Below are positions 25,008 to 31,816 of a stretch of 32,261 bases of DNA, piece after piece; positions within the stretch are counted from its first letter, which is position 1; each line of letters opens with the position of its first letter. Position numbers and translations under genes: made by a program. The stretch comes from Stieleria mannarensis. GTDB taxonomy: Bacteria > Planctomycetota > Planctomycetia > Pirellulales > Pirellulaceae. The stretch lies in the NCBI RefSeq assembly GCF_014154935.1, contig NZ_JACEHH010000072.1:1-32261 (forward strand), in the 5' to 3' direction. The notes under the pieces are model-generated. The model had not been told where the DNA came from. It searched no databases and saw only the letters and a program-made list of their open reading frames with translations.

Positions 25008-26027
25008 CTAGGCTTTCGTTGCCGTGCTTCCGCCGTTGAGCGATTTTGCCCCAATCACTCCGGCGGGGGTGCGGTGACTTTCTAAAGCTCCGATGGTGGT
25101 AGACACGATCCCCAGCGTCACGGCGTAGAGCAGGTTGGCCGACAGCAGGCCGACGACGACGCTCCAAGCCACCATGATCGCGACGCCGATTTTGCGTGTG
25201 GCCGGTTTCCAGGCCAAAAAGACCCCCAGTGGCAACGCGCACACGATCAATGCCGTCAACACCTCGTAGATCGCCGGCGTTTCGAAAAACGTCCCGATGA
25301 CGTTGATGAAGCGATCTTCGGCGGGGGCCACCAACGCATACGCACCGGTGCCGTTCCACCAGACCGGGCTGGCCAGCAGCGTTGCCGTCGTGATCAACGC
25401 GACGAGGGTCGTTTGGACCGCCAACAGTCGCCCGGCCAGCGTCGCCCGCCAGCTGATCGGACCGGGGTCCGAGTCCGCCGCGGCTGGAGACGCGGAGGCC
25501 CGACCCGCCGGGGCGATCGCGACCGCAGCCAGTGAAACGCTCAACAAGGGCTCAACCGTTCCGGCGAGCAAAACGATCCGGTTGGCCCAGCCGACGAACC
25601 AGATCCAAAGCAACACGGTCGGCCCGCTGCCCACCCCGAAGGCCGCCAGTTTTTTCGGCGCGTTCCAACCGGCCAACCGATCACCGGCCGCCGCGAAAAC
25701 CGCCAACGCGATCCCGACCACCAGGTACAGCCGATAAACCAACGCCGATTCGCCGAGTGACGATTCGCCGGTCAACGCGTCCCAGATGAACAATGGCGAG
25801 ACCATCCAGCGGGCGTCGCCGGTCAATTCCGCGGTGCGAAAAAACGTCGCCAGATTCGAACTGGACGCCGGGGCACCGCGGGGCAGCCAGGTGTCCACGT
25901 CTCCCAGTGCCGAGGCGAAGTAGACAGCGGCGACCAGGCACAGCCCGCGACGCACATTCCGCAGCAACGCGATCGGTGACGGTGTGAACCAAAACTCTCT
26001 CCAGCGAGCGAAAGCCGTTGCCATCAT
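25008..26027 (-). CDS. Polytopic membrane protein, possibly HTTM-like
   Basis: A 339-residue protein with about seven or eight hydrophobic stretches and no signal peptide. The N-terminus WREFWFTPSPIALLRNVRRG, with aromatics followed by a short basic stretch before the first helix, and the central NRIVLLAGTVEPLLSVSLA resemble the HTTM (horizontally transferred transmembrane) family related to vitamin-K-dependent gamma-carboxylase. The resemblance is modest and no catalytic lysine was identified. The start overlaps the stop of the preceding gene by ATGA (two ATG codons in a row, 26024 and 26027), so translation is coupled to it. The pair probably works together in the membrane. Unknown membrane protein is a safe alternative label. 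Confidence 0.7.
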   Translation of the reverse strand: MMATAFARWREFWFTPSPIALLRNVRRGLCLVAAVYFASALGDVDTWLPRGAPASSSNLATFFRTAELTGDARWMVSPLFIWDALTGESSLGESALVYRLYLVVGIALAVFAAAGDRLAGWNAPKKLAAFGVGSGPTVLLWIWFVGWANRIVLLAGTVEPLLSVSLAAVAIAPAGRASASPAAADSDPGPISWRATLAGRLLAVQTTLVALITTATLLASPVWWNGTGAYALVAPAEDRFINVIGTFFETPAIYEVLTALIVCALPLGVFLAWKPATRKIGVAIMVAWSVVVGLLSANLLYAVTLGIVSTTIGALESHRTPAGVIGAKSLNGGSTATKA

Positions 26028-26905
26028 GGCTGGATCGCCTCCCCGCCGTCCGCAGCAGCGTCCGCAGCAGCGTCCGCAGCAGCGTCCCCGGCAGCGTCCC
26101 CGGCAGCGTCCCCGGCAGCGGCTTCGGTTTCGACACCGGCCAGCGGGTCACGGGCGTACGTCGACAATCGCTTCGCGCCGATGGAAACCAGCCTCACCTG
26201 ATCGCCGCTGCGAACGACCCGGGCCAGATACACCGGCGGTGCGGAATCGTCGGCGACGGTGGTCAACTGGGTGGGCAAACGCACCACGCGGACCGCATCG
26301 ATCGACGGATCGGCCGAAATCAACGGCATCAACAAGGCGGCAGCCAAACTCGGGCGTTCCGATTGAGCCAGCGTCGCCGCCAGCGCCATCCAACGGCCGT
26401 AACGATCCGACGCCGCGAACCCCGCCGCCCCACCGGGCTGGACCGTCGTCCACTCGGTTTGGCGGTCGATCACCAGATCACCGTCTTGACCGGCCGACGC
26501 GAATTGCAGCCGATGGGGCTGCTCGTCGGGCGTGGCGTGTGCCAAATAAAATCGACGACCGTCGGCGGCAAAATGCGTCGAACGCAGGTACGGCGACGCC
26601 AGGTCCAACAGACTGGAATGGGTCGACGAGGGTTCGATCAGAGCCGAGTAGGACAAAAACAGCGCTGCCAGATGCACCAAGATCGCGGCGCTGATCAACC
26701 CGACCCAAAACGGGCCGGGGGGACCGACCGCACCGGCAGCCGTCAGCTCCGCCTGCTGGGCCGAATCCGCCGCCTCGGTTTCGGCCGCCTCGGTTTCCGC
26801 AGACTCGGTTTCCGCAGACTCGGTTTCCGCAGACTCGGTGCTGCCGTCGGGCGGCGGGTTGGAGGGACCGCGCGGGGTCTTTTTTGGAAGCTTGCGGCGA
26901 GCCAT
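26024..26905 (-). CDS. Membrane-anchored protein with two low-complexity tandem repeat tracts
   Basis: A 293-residue protein. The ATG at 26905 (MARRKLPKKTPRG) is preferred to a longer frame. The N-terminus is basic and Pro-rich. Residues about 22-46 are a repeated SAETE/EAAET tract. One hydrophobic helix follows (about 67-85, FWVGLISAAILVHLAALFL). The rest, about 86-265, is probably extracytoplasmic and has no motif I recognise. The last 35 residues are an AAGD/AAAD repeat. The two tracts come from DNA tandem repeats. It overlaps the downstream membrane protein by four bases, and the two form a two-gene unit. The function is unknown. Confidence 0.72.
   Translation of the reverse strand: MARRKLPKKTPRGPSNPPPDGSTESAETESAETESAETEAAETEAADSAQQAELTAAGAVGPPGPFWVGLISAAILVHLAALFLSYSALIEPSSTHSSLLDLASPYLRSTHFAADGRRFYLAHATPDEQPHRLQFASAGQDGDLVIDRQTEWTTVQPGGAAGFAASDRYGRWMALAATLAQSERPSLAAALLMPLISADPSIDAVRVVRLPTQLTTVADDSAPPVYLARVVRSGDQVRLVSIGAKRLSTYARDPLAGVETEAAAGDAAGDAAGDAAADAAADAAADGGEAIQP
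26047..26118. repeat. 12-bp in-frame tandem repeat, six units
   Basis: Three copies of CGTCCGCAGCAG are followed by three of CGTCCCCGGCAG without interruption. Each unit adds four residues (AADA or AGDA on the coding strand), so length change keeps the frame. The two sub-variants are each homogenised, which suggests recent slippage or unequal exchange. Confidence 0.9.
26771..26845. repeat. 15-bp in-frame tandem repeat, five units
   Basis: Successive 15-base units run CGCCTCGGTTTCGGC, CGCCTCGGTTTCCGC, then AGACTCGGTTTCCGC twice, then a partly decayed unit. They encode the SAETE/AAETE tract near the N-terminus of the same gene. The frame is kept. Confidence 0.85.
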
Positions 26906-27247
26906 GGAGTTTAATGGAGCGAAAACGCTGTTTCGGGAAATCGGGGTGTTCGGGCGATAGATTACCCGCTGGTGGAGGATCCGAAAACGGACCGTGCAAC
27001 GCGCCATTCGATTTGGGGGCGACGGAGAGAGTTGGAGCGATGGGGAAGCTGCCGAATCAGTCGCGTGCCAGCGCCCGTCGGACGTGAAACTTCGCCGGTT
27101 GAAGCGGTTTTTCCGCGGCCGCGGTGACGCGACCGGAAGAGAAAATTTTCGGACCGTTGACCGAACTTTCGACGGCGGATAAAGTCTTGAATCTCGTTGG
27201 CATTTTCACCGCGGAAACGTTCGCCGGATTTGCCACGTCACCATCGC
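26906..27247. other. Intergenic region before tRNA-His
   Basis: About 340 bases with no supported gene. It should contain the promoter of the minus-strand gene starting at 26905 and the promoter of the tRNA. Short open frames here are random in appearance. Confidence 0.5.
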
Positions 27248-27322
27248 GGTGGGTGTAGCTCAGCTGGTTAGAGCACTGGATTGTGGTTCCAGATGTCGCG
27301 GGTTCGAATCCCGTCACTCACC
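27248..27322 (+). tRNA. tRNA-His (anticodon GTG)
   Basis: A full cloverleaf can be drawn. The acceptor stem is GTGGGTG pairing CACTCAC with one G-T pair, preceded by G-1 (27248), which pairs with C73 (27322). The extra G-1 is diagnostic for tRNA-His. The anticodon stem CTGGA/TCCAG holds the loop TTGTGGT, with anticodon GTG at 27283-27285. The T arm has GGTTCGAATCC. The 3' CCA is not encoded. A tyrosine recombinase gene points at its 3' end from 120 bases away, making it the likely integration target. Confidence 0.97.
27290..27322 (+). other. Probable attachment site (3' end of tRNA-His)
   Basis: Tyrosine integrases of this kind usually recombine within the T arm to 3' end of a tRNA and recreate it on insertion. 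The integrase gene is adjacent and oriented toward this site, and DNA character changes right after it. I found no second copy of the GGTTCGAATCCCGTCACTCA segment in the rest of the window, so the other junction must lie beyond 32261 or be too diverged to see. The exact core is inferred. Confidence 0.5.
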
Positions 27323-27419
27323 CTGTCTTTTCGTTCCGTAAATTGCCGATTCAACTCGGCATTGCCCCGATTCAGTCTAGAGATTGAGGCGGGCAGAAAA
27401 CATGATGAGAACATGACTC

Positions 27420-27433
27420 GGCTTTAAAAAGCC
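27420..27433 (-). terminator. Weak hairpin after the integrase gene
   Basis: GGCTTT, loop AA, AAAGCC forms a six-pair stem nine bases beyond the integrase stop on its strand. No T-tract follows on the minus strand, so termination is only a possibility. Confidence 0.3.
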
Positions 27434-27441
27434 TCGGAAAG

Positions 27442-28749
27442 TCAGAGTGCTGAGGCAAGCTGATTGGCAATCGCCGCCTTCCTGTCGAAAGTGTGGTGCT
27501 GGTAGCGTTGAGCCATTTGGTCGCTGCACCAACCCACTATCTCCTTAACGTCTGTCTTCGAATATCCGGAAGCTAGGAGGCGAGACGCGAAAGTGTGGCG
27601 GTACAAATGCCAGCCAGCAGCGTGTTCCCACTTCGTATCTTTCAGGGCGATGTTTAGGTGCTTAGAAAGGTAGTTCGCCTTCGCAGCCTCCTTTCTCTCG
27701 TTGAAGCCATTCTGGGTCATATGGTCGTCATCTGAGGTAAAGATGCACTCCTGCTCGGCAGGAAGTAACCGTAGTAGCCTTTCAAGGATTGGGGCGATTC
27801 TGTTGGGCAGAACCACTTTCTGTAGCAGAAGGTCTCTTTCCTTCCGCCCCTTGCGTTTCAGCAGCGTGACTAGCGGAAGGTCATCGGACAGAATTAAGTC
27901 CCTTCGTCTCACTCTCGCTAGCTCACTTCTTCTTGCCCCTGTCACACAACAGAAGTAGATGGTGGCGTAGAGGCGAATTGTGGCTAGAGTCCCATCAATG
28001 TAGAGAGACTTTTCCAGGTGGCTTAGCTGCTCCTTCAATTGGCTTTCCGTAAGGATGATCTGTTTAAACGCTCCCTCGGTATCTTGAGCAATTCCCAGGC
28101 GTTCTAGCTCGACAACCCTACGGTCAAAGTCAATCCAAGGGGTTAAATTGGATAGCTTATCTGGCTGAGCCACCCCATAGGTCACAGCGTCAAAAACCCG
28201 GTCATTTAAACCGGATTCTCCAAGGCTTTGGAAATGGCGAACAACCCGCTTCAGGGCACCTACCTTCACTTTCTGAGTTTGTACGCTTAGCTTCTTTCCC
28301 CGATTGGCTCCCTTCGTGATTGTCGTTTTGGAAAGCACCGTAACCCAATCCTGCAACCTCGATGCAGTAAGGTCTTTCAGCGGTAGGTCTCCAAAATGCT
28401 TCTTTGCTGGGGCCAAATCAAAGCCGTATCCCCGCGTCGTGTTCAGGGCTCGATTCTGTCCCTTCTTAAATTCAACAAAACGCTGGCAGGCTTCACGGAC
28501 AGTGATAGCCTCTTGAGCTAGCCGAGGTTCTTTTCCAGTCTTGACCCAGGTTAGCTGGTCTTTCTTGGACCAGTCATGAAAAGAGTGGGTTCCATCCACC
28601 TTCACTTTGTCGACGCGAGATTCGATTTCTCTTAGAATCCGGTTCGCGTCCACCTTCTTCTTCGTTCTCGTTGAAAACGTAGAGTTCAAACCAAGGGATT
28701 GAATCGATATCGACCAGTCGCCTTGTTTGTTCTTTCGCATTGTCGCCAT
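27442..28749 (-). CDS. Tyrosine recombinase (phage/ICE-type integrase)
   Basis: A 435-residue site-specific recombinase. It starts at ATG 28749, preceded by GAGG. Residues 1-80 form a basic N-terminal arm-binding region. About 83-175 is a SAM-like core-binding domain (EACQRFVEFKKGQNRALNTT). About 235-430 is the catalytic domain: Arg273 in TGARRSEL, His381-x-x-Arg384 in HLYRHTFAS, Trp407 in VGWCSD where many relatives have His, and nucleophile Tyr416 in RYQHH. It would insert and excise the element by recombination at the adjacent tRNA-His. Codon use is more AT-rich than in the chromosomal genes to the left, consistent with transfer. It lies just downstream of the coiled-coil protein gene, with a 51-base gap holding the TTTAGTAAA motif. 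Confidence 0.95.
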   Translation of the reverse strand: MATMRKNKQGDWSISIQSLGLNSTFSTRTKKKVDANRILREIESRVDKVKVDGTHSFHDWSKKDQLTWVKTGKEPRLAQEAITVREACQRFVEFKKGQNRALNTTRGYGFDLAPAKKHFGDLPLKDLTASRLQDWVTVLSKTTITKGANRGKKLSVQTQKVKVGALKRVVRHFQSLGESGLNDRVFDAVTYGVAQPDKLSNLTPWIDFDRRVVELERLGIAQDTEGAFKQIILTESQLKEQLSHLEKSLYIDGTLATIRLYATIYFCCVTGARRSELARVRRRDLILSDDLPLVTLLKRKGRKERDLLLQKVVLPNRIAPILERLLRLLPAEQECIFTSDDDHMTQNGFNERKEAAKANYLSKHLNIALKDTKWEHAAGWHLYRHTFASRLLASGYSKTDVKEIVGWCSDQMAQRYQHHTFDRKAAIANQLASAL

Positions 28750-28771
28750 AGGAAACCTCTTTACAGGGGAG

Positions 28772-28782
28772 GGTTTAGTAAA
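28772..28782 (+). promoter_or_regulatory. GGTTTAGTAAA motif, copy 1
   Basis: This 11-base sequence lies in the short space between the coiled-coil protein gene and the integrase start, 23 bases upstream of the integrase ATG. Its core TTTAGTAAA is a palindrome around one central base, as expected for a repressor site. The same 11 bases occur at 30690 and, inverted, at 31099, and I see no other copy in the window. Confidence 0.45.
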
Positions 28783-28800
28783 AAGAAAAATAGGGGGCCG

Positions 28801-29250
28801 TTACTTGAGCGTCACATTTACAGGCTTTCCCTTCCCACCACCTTCAGTTTTGAAGGGTTCTAGGGCAGCATCCAAGAAATTACCGGACACATTGGTATTG
28901 AATTCGTCTTTGGCGGCTTTGAGAAAATCAGACTTCAGCACTCCACCTTTGTTTTTGCTTAGTTGCCCCCTCACAAACTCAATTTTGTCTTCGGTTGAAA
29001 CTCTGGAGCGTTTAGGGGCTCCACCAGTTTTGGACTTTGAAGACTTGGGGGCACCGAACAGACCAGCTAGTGCGGAAACTTCGGATTGAATCTCGTTACC
29101 AAGTGCATTCGGCCCGACAAGCGCTACAAGCCTCTCTAGCTTTTCTCTGATAGAACGAACTTCATCGGCGATTTCAGATTGGTTGGCGGCAATGGCTTCT
29201 TCTAATTGGGCAGCAGCGGCCTCGATGGACAAAGCTTTTTTGGCATTCAC
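28801..29250 (-). CDS. Small basic coiled-coil protein of the integrated element
   Basis: A 149-residue protein with GTG start at 29250; AGGAGA lies six bases upstream, a strong Shine-Dalgarno. Residues 1-50 are helical with heptad spacing (IEAAAAQLEEAIAANQSEI, VRSIREKLERLVALV) and probably form a coiled coil. Residues 65-82 are Lys/Ser-rich and flexible. Residues 85-145 (KIEFVRGQLSKNKGGVLKSD, FLDAALEPF) could be a small winged-helix or similar DNA-contacting module. I do not recognise the family. Position next to the integrase, size and charge would suit an excisionase, a regulator or a nucleoid-type protein, but this is inference. The upstream region has three direct repeats that may be its own operators. 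Confidence 0.7.
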   Translation of the reverse strand: MNAKKALSIEAAAAQLEEAIAANQSEIADEVRSIREKLERLVALVGPNALGNEIQSEVSALAGLFGAPKSSKSKTGGAPKRSRVSTEDKIEFVRGQLSKNKGGVLKSDFLKAAKDEFNTNVSGNFLDAALEPFKTEGGGKGKPVNVTLK

Positions 29251-29334
29251 GACATTTCTCCTAAGTCGAAATTTGGAAACAAGTCCTGCGAAAAATCAGG
29301 AAGGGCGTAAGCCCGATCTAGAAACAGATACAAC

Positions 29335-29413
29335 ACAAGTATACACTTCCACCGGCAAAGCGCAACCCACAAGTATACCTTTACGACAAAGACAAAACGC
29401 CCCGCAAGTATCC
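29335..29413. repeat. Three iteron-like direct repeats, about 34-bp period
   Basis: ACAAGTATAC at 29335 and again at 29369, and GCAAGTATCC at 29404, are spaced 34 and 35 bases apart. The 5-base CTT-containing tails after them are also similar. On the minus strand the first two units contain TATACT, a good -10 hexamer, so they could be tandem promoters or operators for the gene starting at 29250. Alternatively they could be replication iterons, given the AT-rich region directly to the right. Confidence 0.55.
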
Positions 29414-29415
29414 CC

Positions 29416-29443
29416 TTGAGACTTTCTCAGGATTCGATATTCT
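29416..29443 (+). promoter_or_regulatory. Possible sigma-70-like promoter toward the 296-residue gene
   Basis: TTGAGA at 29416-29421 and TATTCT at 29438-29443 with a 16-base spacer resemble -35 and -10 boxes. They lie just right of the third direct repeat and about 215 bases before the ATG at 29660. The match is moderate and the element's sigma usage is unknown. Confidence 0.3.
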
Positions 29444-29473
29444 TATTTTGAGATCTTTTTTTTATGTGCATAG

Positions 29474-29490
29474 ATAGAGTATATCTCTAT
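29474..29490. promoter_or_regulatory. ATAGAG-TATAT-CTCTAT palindrome
   Basis: Perfect six-base inverted arms around TATAT, inside a T-rich, easily melted stretch (29430-29500). It is either an operator for the downstream plus-strand gene or part of a melting region beside the direct repeats. Confidence 0.45.
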
Positions 29491-29659
29491 TTGTCTTAGC
29501 CAAAGGGGATGGATCAGACTCCAGAGCCAGCAAAATTTGGGTTCCTGTGCTGGGAAGACTGGTAAAGAGAAGAGAGAGGGGGGTGGTAATCTAGTTCGTG
29601 TTCTAGGAAACTCTGGATTAACTAGCAGAAGACCAGTGGAGAATTGGGGTAGGCGGAGA

Positions 29660-30550
29660 ATGGACGAAAGCACCGAGCAATTCAGACGCGCATTGCATGA
29701 ACGGCACGCACAAGTCAAGAAGGCAGCGCTAGAGGCCGTAGAGAAGTGCCCCCAAAGCGATCTGGCAAAGTGCAAAGAGCACATCGTTGCATTCCAGCAC
29801 GCCTCTGAGCACTTAAGAGCAATTTTGGCAGAACAGGACCAGCCGGGTTGGATTAGGAATGGAATAAATCTCGCGAAACCAGTCGAGGTCAACAGACCGA
29901 ATGGTGGACTCGCGGGCCAGTTCCATAAATGGCTTTTTGAAAACTGGCACGTGGTCAAACAGCCGATTCAGACCACGCAAGCTAGCGAAGTTAACTTTGA
30001 CAAAATATTCGCAGATGCACGGGACTCGTTGGGGATGCCGGCGCTTTTTGACAGGGTTGTTGATGTTCTTGAGCGGATCATAGCTTCAAAAGAAATCGAC
30101 TCTAGCATCGTAAGCGACAAGCTCAACAAGCTTCGCGATGTATTGCGAGCAAACCGCACTGGATCGTTCACAGCGATCCTGGCGTCGATAAAGTGGGGGA
30201 GGTTGGTTCAACGTCTTTTGACGGGGTATTGCAAAGCCAATAATCTAGAAGGCCCGGTCTACGACGAATTTGGAGACGCCTTGCATGAAGCAGGAATGCA
30301 GTTTGAAAAAGTTCAGGATGAGGTAAGCGAATCCGCCCTTAAGACCCTGGTCGATGCTGGCGGATTGCGTTTGCTAATTGAACGCGGGATCGTCAATTCA
30401 ACAGACCTTCAGGGCGCTCTGCCAGAAGGTTTTCTTGATGCCCCCACCAAATCCGCTGGATACATTCCAGGCGCAGGCAAGCCGGGATTAACTCACGCCT
30501 CTAAACTAGAACCAAGACTACAGGCTGAAGAAGAAAAGAATGAAGATTAA
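29660..30550 (+). CDS. Unknown 296-residue protein of the integrated element
   Basis: ATG at 29660 is chosen (AGGCGGAG just upstream); a TTG at 29537 would extend it by 41 residues of low-complexity, glycine-rich, basic sequence. The protein is soluble and mostly helical with no signal peptide. About 1-50 is a charged helix (STEQFRRALHERHAQVKKAA). A segment near 85-100 has GLAGQFHKWLFENWHVVKQ. The middle (DSLGMPALFDRVVDVLERI, ILASIKWGRLVQRLLTGY) and the C-terminal tail (PGAGKPGLTHASKLEPRLQA) show no catalytic motif. I do not recognise a family. It is alone on the plus strand, divergent from the 28801-29250 gene across a 400-base regulatory region. It could be a cargo gene, a replication protein or a defence component; nothing in the sequence decides. 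Confidence 0.7.
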   Translation: MDESTEQFRRALHERHAQVKKAALEAVEKCPQSDLAKCKEHIVAFQHASEHLRAILAEQDQPGWIRNGINLAKPVEVNRPNGGLAGQFHKWLFENWHVVKQPIQTTQASEVNFDKIFADARDSLGMPALFDRVVDVLERIIASKEIDSSIVSDKLNKLRDVLRANRTGSFTAILASIKWGRLVQRLLTGYCKANNLEGPVYDEFGDALHEAGMQFEKVQDEVSESALKTLVDAGGLRLLIERGIVNSTDLQGALPEGFLDAPTKSAGYIPGAGKPGLTHASKLEPRLQAEEEKNED

Positions 30551-30650
30551 TGCTGCCGATATGGCGCATGGGCTGTTTGCGCTGCCAAAATGGCACACAC
30601 GTTAGGGTTAGTGGCTTGTGAACAGGTTGGGATTAAAGATTTCAACTCCA

Positions 30651-30690
30651 CTTGCCTTTGCTTTGCTATGCCCACAGTTTACAAGGCAAG
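30651..30690. repeat. CTTGCCTT...AAGGCAAG inverted repeat
   Basis: Eight-base perfect arms at 30651-30658 and 30683-30690 with a 24-base loop. The right arm runs directly into the second TTTAGTAAA motif. Possibly a hairpin downstream of the gene ending at 30550. Confidence 0.45.
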
Positions 30691-30700
30691 GTTTAGTAAA
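30690..30700 (+). promoter_or_regulatory. GGTTTAGTAAA motif, copy 2
   Basis: Same 11 bases and same orientation as at 28772. It follows the right arm of a hairpin and is followed by AT-rich sequence (GATAAATACAGTATATGAG) and the purine-rich tract. With the copy at 31099 it forms inverted ends of a segment of about 420 bases. Confidence 0.45.
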
Positions 30701-30785
30701 GATAAATACAGTATATGAGAACTAGCGGGTGTAGCGGAAACCCATTGAAAACCACTGTTTTAGAAAAGAAAAAGAGAGAAATTAA

Positions 30786-30861
30786 AGAGAAAAAGTGGCC
30801 TTTTAGACAGAAAAAAAAGGCCATTTACGGAGAAAAGCAGGGACGTAGAGAGAAAAAGTGG
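30786..30861. repeat. Direct repeat AGAGAAAAAGTGG, two copies, and a hairpin
   Basis: The 13-base sequence occurs at 30786-30798 and 30849-30861, 63 bases apart. Overlapping the first copy, TGGCCTTTT (30796-30804) and AAAAGGCCA (30815-30823) form a perfect nine-pair stem. Read on the minus strand the stem is followed by CTTTTTCTCTTT, so it could terminate minus-strand transcription coming from the three-gene operon at 31124-32164. Confidence 0.55.
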
Positions 30862-31042
30862 GCTCAATCGCCGTCATCAAAGAAAAAGCCACTCAGACTG
30901 GGAAGTATGAAAAACCAGAAAGAGCGGCTAAAACTAGGAGACTTTCCTAGGCGTCATCAGTCTTGTAGAGGTATAAATCAAGACTTTTGTATTTAAAAGG
31001 GGCTCTAGTCAAGGCAGCGACCAAAGACCCCTAAAGGAGATC

Positions 31043-31057
31043 CGATATCAGATATCG
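31043..31057. promoter_or_regulatory. CGATATC-A-GATATCG palindrome
   Basis: Perfect seven-base arms around a single A. It lies 67 bases beyond the stop of the minus-strand operon. Such a compact palindrome suits a dimeric DNA-binding protein site. Its position between convergent genes is unusual for an operator. Confidence 0.5.
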
Positions 31058-31098
31058 AACTTTTACCAACAACGAGTCGGTAGGAGATTCTAGGCCGA

Positions 31099-31109
31099 TT
31101 TACTAAACC
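31099..31109 (-). promoter_or_regulatory. GGTTTAGTAAA motif, copy 3 (inverted)
   Basis: Here the plus strand reads TTTACTAAACC, so the motif is on the minus strand. It lies 14 bases past the stop of the last gene of the three-gene operon. With the copy at 30690 it shares 12 bases (AGGTTTAGTAAA) in opposite orientation. Confidence 0.45.
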
Positions 31110-31123
31110 TAGGATTGTTTTGT

Positions 31124-31384
31124 TTATTTAAGTTTCTCTAGTTCATTGAGCAGAAGCCGGATTGATTCCAATATCGCATTCTTCTTTTGGTTCTTCTTTT
31201 TTCCAGAAACGATCCCTGATCTTTTCCTAAACCCACCGATTGTGTTACAGATGTAACCATCGCTGATGGTTTGATTGTGTCTCTTAGCAAATACGTTTTG
31301 GATGTGCTTTGCGGTGGGCTCAGCGCTAAGTTCTGCTTTTAGTTCTTTGTAAATAGCCACTAACCTTTGTTTCTTATCACGCAT
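31124..31384 (-). CDS. Small putative DNA-binding protein (last gene of three-gene operon)
   Basis: An 86-residue basic protein. It starts at ATG 31384, after a perfect AGGAGG five bases upstream, and its start overlaps the end of the preceding gene by eight bases. Residues about 20-55 (TAKHIQNVFAKRHNQTISDG followed by YICNTIGGFRKR) fit a helix-turn-helix pattern: helix, turn, recognition helix, then a basic stretch. The C-terminus is Lys-rich and helical. It could be the operon's own regulator, and the three TTTAGTAAA sites or the nearby palindrome are candidate targets. This is inference; the family is not recognised. Confidence 0.65.
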   Translation of the reverse strand: MRDKKQRLVAIYKELKAELSAEPTAKHIQNVFAKRHNQTISDGYICNTIGGFRKRSGIVSGKKKNQKKNAILESIRLLLNELEKLK

Positions 31385-31808
31385 TCAATCCTCCTAGTGC
31401 TGTTTCTAAGCAATTCATGATTAACTTTGGTGGCTTAGCACGTAGGTCTACAAGACACTTTCCACTCGTCACGCTGTATTTGAAATTCTCACAGTTCAAA
31501 AGCGTATAAAGCAATTCCGATTCAACCTTTTTCCAAGACTGGCGTTGTTGGCCTTTTTGATTTGTTTTGATTGACAACTTGAATGCTATGTCGTCTCTTA
31601 GGCCATTTGCATTAAATATGACAATATCTCTGACTCGCCTTAGGTTTTTGTCTAGTAGCGCCAAAAGCTTTTCTGGCTCACGAGGTAAGCTTACCTTTAC
31701 GAACTCCCTCCATTCATCCGTTTTAATCAATGCGGCGTTAAAACCGTCGACAGGACCGTTGTGTTGCCTACTATAAGCTTCTTCTTCATTTAGTTTTTCT
31801 GTTAACAT
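31377..31808 (-). CDS. Unknown 143-residue protein (middle gene of three-gene operon)
   Basis: Starts at ATG 31808; AGGAG lies five bases upstream and overlaps the stop codon of the previous gene, so translation is coupled. It is a mixed helical/strand soluble protein with no signal peptide. Visible segments are LPREPEKLLALLDKNLRRVR, then NANGLRDDIAFKLSIKTNQK and a C-terminal part ending PPKLIMNCLETALGGLNA. It has three cysteines but no metal-binding spacing. I do not recognise the family. A longer frame from 31850 adds 14 residues but lacks a ribosome site. Confidence 0.65.
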   Translation of the reverse strand: MLTEKLNEEEAYSRQHNGPVDGFNAALIKTDEWREFVKVSLPREPEKLLALLDKNLRRVRDIVIFNANGLRDDIAFKLSIKTNQKGQQRQSWKKVESELLYTLLNCENFKYSVTSGKCLVDLRAKPPKLIMNCLETALGGLNA

Positions 31809-31816
31809 CTGTACTC

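Larger units (their letters stand above)
30551..31123. other. Gene-poor region of the element with hairpins and a purine-rich tract
   Basis: This stretch lies after the plus-strand 296-residue gene and before the convergent end of the minus-strand three-gene operon. It contains two copies of the GGTTTAGTAAA motif, several hairpins, a palindrome and a purine-rich tract. An open frame at 30715-30996 (93 codons, very Lys-rich) lacks a ribosome binding site and looks like a by-product of the purine-rich strand, not a gene. A small RNA or replication/packaging-type site is possible. Confidence 0.5.

Noticed and set aside
24400..25359. Open frame of 319 codons on the minus strand
   Set aside because: It overlaps parts of two well-supported genes in another frame and is Arg-rich without motifs.
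26018..26914. Open frame of 298 codons on the plus strand
   Set aside because: It is antisense to the membrane-anchored repeat protein; the Arg-rich repeats are shadows of its tandem tracts.
29335..29413. CRISPR array
   Set aside because: Only three short, diverged repeats of about ten bases, no conserved repeat of 25 bases or more, and no cas genes.
30715..30996. 93-codon Lys-rich open frame in the element
   Set aside because: It has no ribosome binding site and extreme composition caused by a purine-rich strand; kept only as part of the non-coding region description.
30690..31109. Retron or diversity-generating element
   Set aside because: The hairpins and structured non-coding DNA prompted the idea, but there is no reverse transcriptase in the window.
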